64,000 bases of DNA, from contig OX104114.1 of NCBI GenBank assembly GCA_944474755.1, positions 28,419,220-28,483,219 on the forward strand, given 5' to 3'. Both the position numbers and the translations under genes were made by a program. Source of the stretch: Limnoperna fortunei. Lineage: Eukaryota > Mollusca > Bivalvia > Mytilida > Modiolidae. This document shows positions 12,401 through 24,400 of this stretch, one piece after another. Under the pieces are notes generated by a model. The model saw only the letters and a list, made by a program, of their open reading frames with translations, was not told the DNA's origin and did not search any database. Every line of letters begins with the position of its first letter. Position 1 is the stretch's first letter.

Positions 12401-15400
12401 GTTAAGTTGTTTCTCTAATATTTTTTCTAGACTGATTCTTTTATCACAAAAGTAACTATTGTGATGCATTGGTGGATAATAATTTTTATCTTCGCCATTA
12501 GTGTTATTATGTCTCCCAAAGGAAGTCTGCCGTTTTCATGAAAACTAGGGTCATTATATAGAACATTATCTTGGTAAAAAGTTGCATTTGGGGGTTTTCA
12601 ATATGCTGAAGATTATTGTGGCAATGGGGGTTTGTTTCGGATACATTTTGTCTTGGCATCCTAACATAGTTATAACTAGTTACATTTATTTTGATATTGG
12701 AGTAGAAATGTGTCATATCGCTGATTTCACTGTATGTGGCTTTTAGAATTTAATAAAATATTCATAAAGTTTATGATTGATACTTGCACACAATCTGTCA
12801 TCGAGTTCAAATTGTGTTCTTTAGGCTTGTTCCATTGAAAATAACATGGCATTTTAAAAGTGCCTACCCTGTGTAAAGTGTATGTCCTGAGAGGTTTAAC
12901 TCGTTTACTGTTTTCAAAAGGAAAAGCTGTGGGATGAATAGGGAATAAGAAACTTGCTTAATTTAACTTTATATTTATCAGTTATAAATAGAATCCATTT
13001 ACAAAGTCATTTGTTCTTGTATGTCCAGTACACCTTTCCCATTACGTAAAATAGCATCCTAATCAATGCACAATAAATTCTTTCATTAGAGAATCGGTAA
13101 CAAAACTGTCAATTTAAGGTTTGCACAAAGAGTACATAACATTCCTGTTTTTTAATGCTTGTCTATTAAACATAATATTATTATACCCCACTTTGTCCAT
13201 CTGTTTGTCCGGTGCAAATTTTTGAATTTGGTGCACAGCTTTAGCATGATGAGTTGTACCGTGCCTCCCCTTTCCGGTCAGTCAGTTATCTACTTACTGT
13301 TTTCCGAGCTGACTAAGACTGTTTCAAGGGTCAAAATAGGAAAATTGTTCGTAACAGATTTCTCAGCTTCTACTAAAAGAATTGATTTCTAATTGGTGCA
13401 CAGCTTTAGCATTGAGTTGTACTGTGCCTCCCCTTTCCAGGTCAGTCAGTTATCTACTTCCTGTTTACCGAGCCAAAAAAGGTCGAGTGGGGGTATACTT
13501 AGCACGACTTAGTGCTGGTCCATGTTTTAACAGATCTGTTTTTTCTTACAGGAAGAGAACACAAGTTTACACTGGGCAGCATATTCCGGTAGTGTTGATA
13601 TCTGTGAGATGTTTTTAAATGGAGGCTGTGCCTTAGATGCTCCTAATGAACATGGAGACAGACCTTTGTAAGTTGATGCAGTAATGTTTATTTCAAGACT
13701 CTTATGTAATATTTGGCTATTTGCTCAAGGATGGTGGTTTCCTGCAGTTCCTGCGGCTACGTTTGATCATAAGCTTATTATTGCTGAATTCTACATTAAA
13801 ACCTATTAAAGTCAATTCAGTCTCTAAAGAGACTATTCTTCACACCATGTGTTTCTTTTAATACACCATATGTACAATTTCTCTGATGCATCATTGTCAG
13901 AACTAGTTTAATGTGCATGCTTTTATATGTCTAATATTGAACTAAAGAATTGTATATGGCTAAAACACTATTGTAGACATAGCTTCCTACTCTTAATTGA
14001 CTATACTGGGATGGTTCTTAGTTAAGACCTGCAGAGCTGCCTAGCACGTACCTGGGTGGCAAATTTCTCGATTGAAGTAGACCGTTTCCACCTTGTCCTT
14101 GTCGAGGGGTGCGTTATAGTTGGGAGTTGTTTTTAAGACTTCATTTCTGGGTTTTGCTACCAATTTGGCACTCTGGGGGGAAAAAAGTTTGTCATTATTG
14201 TTTGCACTAAATAGTAGTATTAAGGAATTCAAACATTAATGTAGTTAAAATACAAGTGCAGTTTTAACAACAATTAATGTTTTTTAAATTCCAGACATAT
14301 TGCAGCAAGACAGAACCATTATGAATGTGTTGTGTAAGTATATACTTGTAGTTACAGTCAGTATCTGCATGGTTCTGATCTTGTGTACACTTGTGTGTAG
14401 ACATTTACAATCAAGTCTGAATTTAAGTCATTTGTTACTGTAGACAACTTATTTTTCGCATAAACAAACTTTTGTGGTTTTAATTCAATGGAATGATTAA
14501 ATAAAAATTCAGACGCATTTCAAAACACCATTTAACTGTGAAAAAAAATGGTTGATTTCATAAACTTTAATCTGAGATCTACTAAAGGATAAACTCGACC
14601 AAACACGGTAAGCAGTTTCCATTTTGTCAGGTAAAAACACGTTGACAGACACTGTAATGTTTACTATAGTAGAGCAATTGGGACGTGCACTCATAGTTGA
14701 GACTTACTACATATACAGACACGAACTGTATCCGATGGATAAATATATACATGTACCACATTATGGTGGTTGTAAATGTTGAGTAGTCGAGGCAACATAT
14801 CTTGTTTATGAGAAATCTATAAAAAAAAAACCTCAGATTCATAACATCCATTTCAGCAAATACATTCCAAGAAGTGCTTTTTGTTCTTGAAAAAAAATTG
14901 CAGCCATTTAATATCTTTTACTGGTTGTCTACCCTACAATAACATCTTTCTACTTGGTAGTTAGACTTTCATGATGAAAAGTACTGTAGTTGGGAATTTG
15001 TATGAATTAGATTACTTTTGTTTTATTTGTTCAAGGTTTATGCATAGGAGCATTTTTCATCCCTATCATGTTTTTTGGTGGGAGTAATTATCTATGCCAT
15101 TTGAGAACTCGAAAGTATCTCTGAAACTAGTTAACATTAAAGACATTTTAATGGATTTTAACACTAAAAAGGTACATGCATGTACAATATGGAATAATAA
15201 AAAAATGCCAGCAAAAAACTGAGCCCACAAGGGGTGTGACTTTTTAGTATAGACCACTCGGCAACACAAGCCACAATATGGAGATTTTGAATTCTTTGGT
15301 TTAAATAATGTATATTGTTATCTTAAACTAATTGAATTCAAATTTTGGGAAAATTACATATTCAAATTGTAATAAAAACTCTGCATAGCTTGTATATGTC

Positions 15401-18400
15401 CTGTCATGTGTATATTTTGAACACATTCAGATTATTCCTGGCAAGAGGTGCAGATGTGGATGTGAGAAACAGCGAGAATGATACCCCTATACAGTGCTGT
15501 CTGGAAGAAGACAGTCAAGTTTGTTTGGCTTTAAAAGTCAATAAACAACTTAAAGGCTTTGCTGCAAATCGCACTGGCAGAACAGAAAAATTGATACACA
15601 GGTAATACTAGATGATGTGTTTACTAGTTTCAAGCCTATAATATTATACGCCGAGTCATAAGAGAGGGGCTATATTGCAATCACCTTTTCTGTTCATCCG
15701 TCCGTCTGTCTGTCCGGTGCAAACTTTTTGTAACAGATTTATCTTATTCTACTGAAGGGATTGATTTCAAATTTGGTGCACAGCTTTAGCATGATGAGTT
15801 GTAAAGTGCCTCCCCTTTCCAGGTCAGTCAGTTAGCTACTTCCTGTTTTCGGAGCGGTAAAATGGTTGAGTGAGGGTATACTTAGCACAACTTAATGCTG
15901 GACCATGTTTGGTCTTTGTTTTATTAAGAGCCTATGAGGATTGTGTTTAAAAAGTTGTTTTATTTAAAACTAATTGGCTACCATTTTTTGGATTGTCATT
16001 TAACTTGGCATCATGAATAAGCAAGAAAGTAAAAAGTCTTTGTTGAAAACTGCCATTTGAAGTAATTAAGCTCGATAAATCCCATGCAACACATTTTAAT
16101 ATCAAATTATGATTGGTAAGCAATGACATTTTAATTTAAAAAAAAACACAAATTTGTATTTGGATCATGTTTATCATTCACATAATTGTCCTAAAATATG
16201 TTTAACTTCATTATATACAACAAATTGCAGTAACAAGTGTTGTACAAGATTTTATAAGACATTGTACCATATTGATAAGACATTTTTATGGACATGGAGT
16301 GTGACCTACTACCATTAAACAAATATGAGGTTAAATGACATATTTGTGCCTTATTGAGCATGTGTGATTTACTTGTTTTCACAATACCAAATAAAACACA
16401 TGGAAACATTTATTCTCAATAAAAACAGAAAGATTACAAGCACAACTGTTGTACACTGAGTACAGTAGATAACGTAAATCCTTTATAACCATCGGTTAAA
16501 ATTTTCACTATATCTTTTTTGGCCACCGTCAACTTGCACTATTTTCTTTCTCCAGTATTTTCAATTATGTATTTGCTGCCTTTGTTTTTTTAAATTGTTT
16601 GTTCAAAGATTGATTTAACAATCAATCATGACTGCTATCAGTTGAGATTCTTGATTGCATGAAAATATCAGCAGTTAACTAAATATTAACTATTAAAAGC
16701 CATTAATTACAAGTCAAGAAAATATTTTCAAATAATTTGTCTTTAAGGGATGTATCGATGGGTAGAGAAAACATTCCAATACCAGTATTTAATGGTACAG
16801 ATGACGAACCCCTGCCTACAGATTACCAGTATGTTACAGCTAATGTAGAGACTACAGATCTTCATATAAATAGAACCATCAGTAGTTTACAGGTAATATT
16901 TTATAAATAGAACTGTAAGTAGTTTACAGGTTATGCCAATCAAAATTAAATAGAACCATCAGTAGTTCACTGGTTATAGCTTATAAATATTAATATCAGT
17001 TATTTATTTATGCCAATTTCAAGAAAATTATTGATCAATGATGTACCATCACCAGGTTATTAGTTTGAACCCAGACATTTGACAAGGTTTGGCTGTGTTC
17101 ATGCAAATGGTTGAAGCTGGGTCTTACAGAGGACCACTGGTTCCTAGCCCATTTAAAATTGTCCTTACTATAGCTGAAACATTTGCTGAAAGTAGTGTAC
17201 AACTTCAAAGAAACAAACAAAGAATACAAGAAAATGGCCCTGGTTGGCCATATTAAGTATTTGCATCAAAAGAATAAGGGTCGGGCCTAGTGATTTATGG
17301 TGGTCATCTACTATTGTGTTCTATCCTTAAGGCATCCAGTTATGGACTACAACCTTATTGATAATTACCTCAGTTTTAATACCCAGCCACACATATTTGT
17401 AGTATTTGACTTGTGCCTATTCAAGGGGGTTTTTTTGTCAAGAATTGGCGATTTCCAGAAATAACTTAAAAACATTTCAACAGATTTTTTAAACTTTGCA
17501 CAGCTGTCAAGTGTAGATCGGGTTGAATTTGTAATTTTTGAGTTCAAAAATTTGAAATAATATTTTTTAGGTCCATTGTCAAGGTAAAAATTGTCTTCTG
17601 AGATGGAACTGTTATCATACTCAGCTGTTCCTGTAGGCTGATTTGTAATTGAGCAAAATGTGTTAATGAATATTAAAAACAATGCAGCATGGTGGGGTAT
17701 CATTTAATGTCCCATTAAATGCCCTATTTTTTTTTACCAAGTACTCTGGCTATTTCATGGTCTGAACAGAAATTTAAGGGAGTATCAGTGATCACTAGAT
17801 CAACTATTTCTAGTTTATTATTATTACCAATTGCACTTGAGTTAAGGTTTATCTAGAACAGATGTAAGTGGATGTTGAAAAAACATACATTATTGTATAA
17901 ATCATTATAGGGTGGTCTATTGAGGTCATTGGTCACATTGGGCTGATGGTTATCTAATCATTATAAGTTATATCATAAAAATTCTAAGGTTATTAACAGG
18001 TTTGATTGTATGTATTTGTCAGTTTTCTGTTCATAGTCAATATTTTATTAATCATTATCTTTGATAACATTTTAATGCTAGGAGTAGATAAAGTTAATAC
18101 TGTATGGGAAGTTTTTCCAAAATACTTTTTTGTCTCACCTGCAACGAAAGTCGCTGGAGGCGAGACATATGTATGGGAATCCGGCGGCGTAAACACTTGA
18201 CATCTAGCTTCATATATTTGTAAGCCCAAGCCCTAGGTCCATCAAATTTGGTACAGAGGTAGCTTATGATGAGTACTTGCCAGTCAGTCACCTGTCACCT
18301 GACCTTGACCTCAATTTCATCTTCCAGCCACTACGTTAAAGTTTTTGGGTTATGGCAGTTTCTCTGTAACTATGCATGGTAGGATGACAATAATTGGTAT

Positions 18401-21400
18401 ATAGGTTGCTGATGAATAGTACATGACTGTCTGGTAGGTGTCACCTGACCTTGACCTCAATTTCACGGTCCAGTGACTACGTTAAAGTTTTTGTGTTACT
18501 GCAGTTTCTCTGTAACTATGCATGGTAGGATGACAATATTTGGTATATAGGTTGCTGATGAATAGTACATGACTGTCTGGTAGGTGCCACCTGACCTTGA
18601 CCTCAATTTCACGGTCCAGCGACTAATTAAAAGTTTTTGGGTTACTGCTGTTCCCCTGTAACAAAGCATGGTAGGATGACAATATTTGTAGAGAGGGGTA
18701 TCGCCGAGCAAAGCGTATCGTGATATATCGCGATACGGGCCTGCTGTATCGCGATATAACGGAAATTTCTTATACATGCATTTGAAGTAAACCAGGTTCC
18801 TCCACAGAGAGTCGGCATTACTTCTTTTTACCAGTATTTGTAACAGGCAACAATAATGGATGATGTCTACGAGACTACCAAAATGTGTTGTCAAGTTTGT
18901 TGTTTCGCCTGAACATTTGATGGTCATTTTGCACGTGAAACAACCAGCGACATTTTTCAGTATAGTCTGGAGTGGCTTTTGACTTAATAAGTCCTAAATG
19001 CTTCCACACTGGAGCTTTTCCTTTTAAATTTTTTACAATTTCTTCCCGAGGTGTCAAGACTGTCCTCCATTTTGCATTGCTATTGTAATTAGTGGTATTA
19101 CCGGTATTACCATACTATTCCGGGACTGAGTACATCGCAGTGCAATTTTGCATGCATTAAAGTTATATTATTTGGCATTTAAACATATTAAAAAGCAAGA
19201 GTACACAGGTAATTTTAGGTAAATAAAGTAAAATTCAACTTTTGTAGGATGTACGGAGTCTTACGAATTTCACCAAGCAAACCGGTATTCCGGTTTTCAG
19301 ATCCTGTACCGATACAGCGTATCGCCAATGACCAGAATCGCAATATACCGGTATACCAGTAATACCGCCCACCACTAAATATTTGGTATATAGGTTGCTG
19401 ATGAATAGTACATGACTGTCTGGTAGGTGTCACCTGACCTTGACCTCAATTTCACGGTCGAGCGACTACGTTAAAGTTTTTGTATTAGGACAGTTCCTCT
19501 GTAACTATGCATGCTATGGTGACAATATTTGGTAAACAGGCCGCTGCTGATATTTAATGCTATTTACATAATGCTTATGACGAAATTTATTTTCGTTACT
19601 GATGCGGAATGCAGGCGAGACGTTTTGTCTGTGTCCACACTTGTTTTTGTTTGGAGGGGATAATATTATTGTTGTTCTGCAATTTATAAATGCAACTAGT
19701 ATGATGATTAAAATGTAATGTTTATTTCAGAGCTGTCGATGTTCCGATGATTGTTCATCAATGTACTGTGTATGTGGTAGGAACAGTATAAAGTGTTGGT
19801 ATGATAAGGTTTGTGAATACTATTATTAGCAATGTCATGCAACACCAGCTTTTAGGGAAACTATTGCATTTCAAAATTTCTATGTAGAATTGTGCAACTT
19901 GCTGTAATCAGTGTTTTCCAGAGATGGCTTCATGATTAGTTTGTTGCTTTGGTATAAATAGGTCATTCCAAAGTTTAAAACTCACTTGTGTAGGGTGATT
20001 AAAAACTTTAACAGATTTATAACATTAGGATGGAGACAATCGACATTTGGTAATTATATCCCAGTCTCGAAGGGTGGGGGTGGATACTGTTTTACCCTTG
20101 TCTGTTCGTCCATATGTCTGTAATAAAAATATTCCAGATTTCTAAGCAACAATAGCATGCAGAAGCCTGATGTTTTGTATATTGCTTTATCCTATACTGC
20201 CATGTTGTGTATAGTGATTTCATGCTCCTTGGTCATCTAATTCCTGTTTACCAAATACTTTTTGGCAGGTGTATCACTGGTGAGCATTAGCTCACAGATA
20301 AATTTGTTCTGAATATTTGTTAAAATTGGGATTAAAAATATTTAATCAAGTTTCCTCCAACTTTGAATATATACCAGTGCCTGATCTGCTCATTGTACTG
20401 TTTAAAAAAAACTAAAAACTTGATTTTAAAGTTCAAATTTATGGTTATATAAGATCTGCATCACATTTTTGCATTTATTTCAGACATATCACTTAGTGCC
20501 AGAGTTCAACATGCTGGAGCCTCCTTTAATATTTGAGTGTAATGTTGGTTGTAGATGTTGGAGCACATGTAACAATAGAGTAGTCCAAAATGGAATAACG
20601 TAAGTAGGATGCTGGTCCAAGATAATTAAATCAGTGGGGTCTTGAATGGGGTGTTGCCACATTATTGAATGAAAGCTGGGCCACAGACAAGTGTGGAGAA
20701 CTTATTAAGAGATTTATATGCATGTCCAAAGACTTCTTTTGTATTTGTCTTAAAATTGTTGGTGCATTTTAGCTGCTACGAAAGGCAAAATTCTGCATAC
20801 CTGTACAACTATTCACACTTTTCTAATACCAGTCCAAAATTGTGTGCCCCTTGTTTAATCCTGTTTCTCCAGTTGATTTTTGTGTTTCTTATTTTTGTTC
20901 TTGCCTGGAATACTGAACGCTGGACATGAAGCAATCAATCCATCAATAAATAGGTTATAGTCTGTTGAAGCAATTCTTGTGGCCTTTAAATACATTGCCA
21001 AATGGATTTTAACTTTGCAGGATTGAAGTATAGAATTTTTTTGCTATTATTCTTTGTACCAAAGTTGAGTTTAAACATGGAAATTGGGAATTCTTGTGTT
21101 TGAACCCTTTTTGGTTGAAATTAAAAACTGGTTTACCTATTAAGCCAAATGTAACATTGTAACATGGAATATATGAGGTCTTTTACACAGGATCCTAATG
21201 CAGATCAGCTTCAAGCAGGATCACCATGAGAAGTCCTTGTTTCATCACATAAGTTAGTTTATAGAATCTTCTAAAAATTATACAAGGTGAAAGGAATAAT
21301 AATTTGTAATTGTAATGCATGGAAATATCTTAGAAAATTGTTCTGTCTGGACTTCCAGATGGGAGCAATACAGGATCTCTAGAATGTCTAGTTGAGTTTA

Positions 21401-24400
21401 TGCACTAATTAAACGTTGATAAAACAATGATATTAAGAACAGTATGACTATATTAATTTGTTTGATTTCAGATGCAGACTTAAGCTAGTCAGAACTGAAG
21501 GAAGGGGATGGGGAGTAATCACTTTGTTAGATATTCCAAAAGGATCCTTCATATGCGAGTAAGTAAATACTATATACTGTACCACAGTCTCACTAATGTA
21601 TGACCAAACTTAGGACTAAGCATGTTAAACTTAAAACAAATGTCCTCTTTCTAAGCTCCAATCTTAAATAATACATTTATCTGCATTGTTGTAAGGTCCA
21701 AAGAGAATATAAAACTTTCATAATAGATAGAAGCAGAACTTTCGTTATCAGATTATCATTAACATATGTAAGCATATTGTTACCTAAATCTCACCAATTT
21801 CAAAGAGGTAGTTTTCTGTTTCCTTAATGGAACTAGAATATAGCATTTTGTTAATGTATTTGCCAACAAATTAATAATTAGTAGAAGAGTGACAACAAGA
21901 ACTCGTAGGATGCTCAAATTTGCAATTTTATTGGTCGACTAGTTTGAGCAGATATCTGCAGTCATCAAGACAATTTTACATTAAAATTCAACGAAAACAG
22001 TTAAGTGTTGAAACGGCCATCAAGGTGTAAGGGAAGATATCGGGGTATGCAGGCCCAAAGGAGTTTCATTTTCATTATATTCTTAAAACTACAGATAGTA
22101 AGATATATGTCTTGTCCAGCTATCTTCTTCATTTTTAGAGCTACATTATTTTATTTAAAAGCATCTTTGTACACATTAAGATGGATTGCAGGACCAAAGG
22201 AATTTGATTTTGATTTTATTTTAATAAAATTAGAGATAGTTTAAATTTGTCAGTTTGAAGTCCAGATAGCCGAGGTAAGGGTTGCCTGATGCAACACTGC
22301 ACATGTTGCTGGTCAGGCAGAGGCATCATTTGTGTCTTACAGACACATTTTCTGATAAAAAAAACTTTGCCACTAACATATCAACCTTTAATTCTCAGCT
22401 GCAGTAGCATACTTTTCATCTATTTTTATGCCCCGCGACGACATGTCGGGGGTCATTAAGTTTTACTCATGTCTGTCCGTCTGTACGTCCGTACAAATTT
22501 CCGTCAAGCTTTTCTCAGAAACCGTACATCAGAACAATTTGAAATTTGACAGGGTGGTTCAGTATCACAAGTTGTACGTCCTAAGCGACTTCCAGACCTG
22601 TCGGACAACTACTTCCTGTTTGGGACTGGGCCGATATGAAAATGTGTTAACATGAGAATGAAAATTTCCGTCAAGCTTTACTCAGAAACCGTACATTAGA
22701 ACAATTTGAAATTTGGCAGGGTGGTTAAGTATCACAAGTTGTACGTCCTAAGCGACTTTCAGACCTGTTGGACAACTACTTCTTGTTTGGGACTTCCTTT
22801 AGCGGGGGCATCCGTGTCCCATGGACACATTCTTCAATTTTTTAAAGTTTTAATTGCATCTGTATTGTTACTTGCACAACGTAAATTGCAGTTACAAAGA
22901 TGTGCAAGTTATTTAGCTAAGAACAATGATTATGCAATTATCTATCGTATATAAAATGTTCATTAAAATTTCCAAATATAACAGTCTTAAAAAATGGGGA
23001 CAGATACATTAAGTTACATGGACATAAAAGTTACCCAAAGGCTTACTAGTAAATGATCGTATAGATATATTTTTATCACCTTAATATGTTGTTCAAGTGC
23101 AATGGGTCTGCCTTTGGTCCTTACATAGCATATATTCTGCTTTCAATATTTTTTGTGCAACTGACAAAAAGTAAGATTTAGCTATTACCACAACCTTTTC
23201 TGTATTCTTTTTACATTTTTTTTTGTCATACAAGATTTTTTAATTCTTCCAGATTTATAAAAAAAACATGACCACTACTGGCTATTTAGTGCTTTATATT
23301 TAACTAACTTTTTAATAGGACAATTTTTTAAACATTTATTATTATTTCTGCTTCCCGTGGTCTTTTCGGTTAGTGTGTGTGTCCATCTGTAACTTTTTTG
23401 TCGAATTTTTCTCGGCAATGATAAATGACCGAATACTGAAATTTTGTCAGTACCTTTGTATAATCTGGCCATATTGTGGTGTTTTTGTCTCGCCTGCGAC
23501 GAAAGTCGCTGGAGGCGAGACATATGTATGGGAATCCGGCGGCGGCGGCGGCGGCGGCGGCGTAAACACTTGACATCTTGCTTCATATCTTTGTAAGCCC
23601 AAGCCCTAGGTCCATCAAATTTGGTCCAGAGGTAGCTTATGATGAGTACTTGCCAGTCAGTCACCTGTCACCTGACCTTGACCTCAATTTCACGGTCCAG
23701 CGGCTACGTTAAAGTTTTTGGGTTACGACAGTTCCTCTGTAACTACGCATGGTAGGATGACAATATTTGGTGTATAGGTTGCTGATGACTAGTACATGAC
23801 TGTCTGGTAGGTGTCACCTGACCTTGACCTCAATTTCACGGTCCAGCGACTACGTTAAAGTTTTTGGGTTACGACAGTTCCTCTGTAACCACACATGGTA
23901 GGATGACAATATTTGGTATATAGGTTGCTGATGACTAGTACATGACTGTCTGGTAGGTGTCACCTGACCTTGACCTCAATTTCACGGTCCAGCGACTACG
24001 TTAAAGTTTTTGGGTTACGACAGTTCCTCTGTAACCACACATGGTAGGATGACAATATTTGGTATATAGGTTGCTGATGACTAGTTCATGACTGTCTGGT
24101 AGGTGTCACCTGACCTTGACCTCATTTTCACGGTCCAGCGACTACGTTAAAGTTTTTGGGTTACGACAGTTCCTCTGTAACTACGCATGGTAGGATGACA
24201 ATATTTGGTGTATAGGTTGCTGATGACTAGTACATGACTGTCTGGTAGGTGTCACCTGACCTTGACCTCAATTTCACGGTCCAGTGACTACGTTAAAGTT
24301 TTTGGGTTACGACAGTTCCTCTGTAACTATGCATGGTAGGATGACAATATTTGGTGTATAGGTTGCTGATGACTAGTACATGACTGTCTGGTAGGTGTCA

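Noticed and set aside
18496..18927. 143-codon minus-strand ORF
   Set aside because: It spans the family E/hAT junction, so it is a chance reading across a nested insertion.
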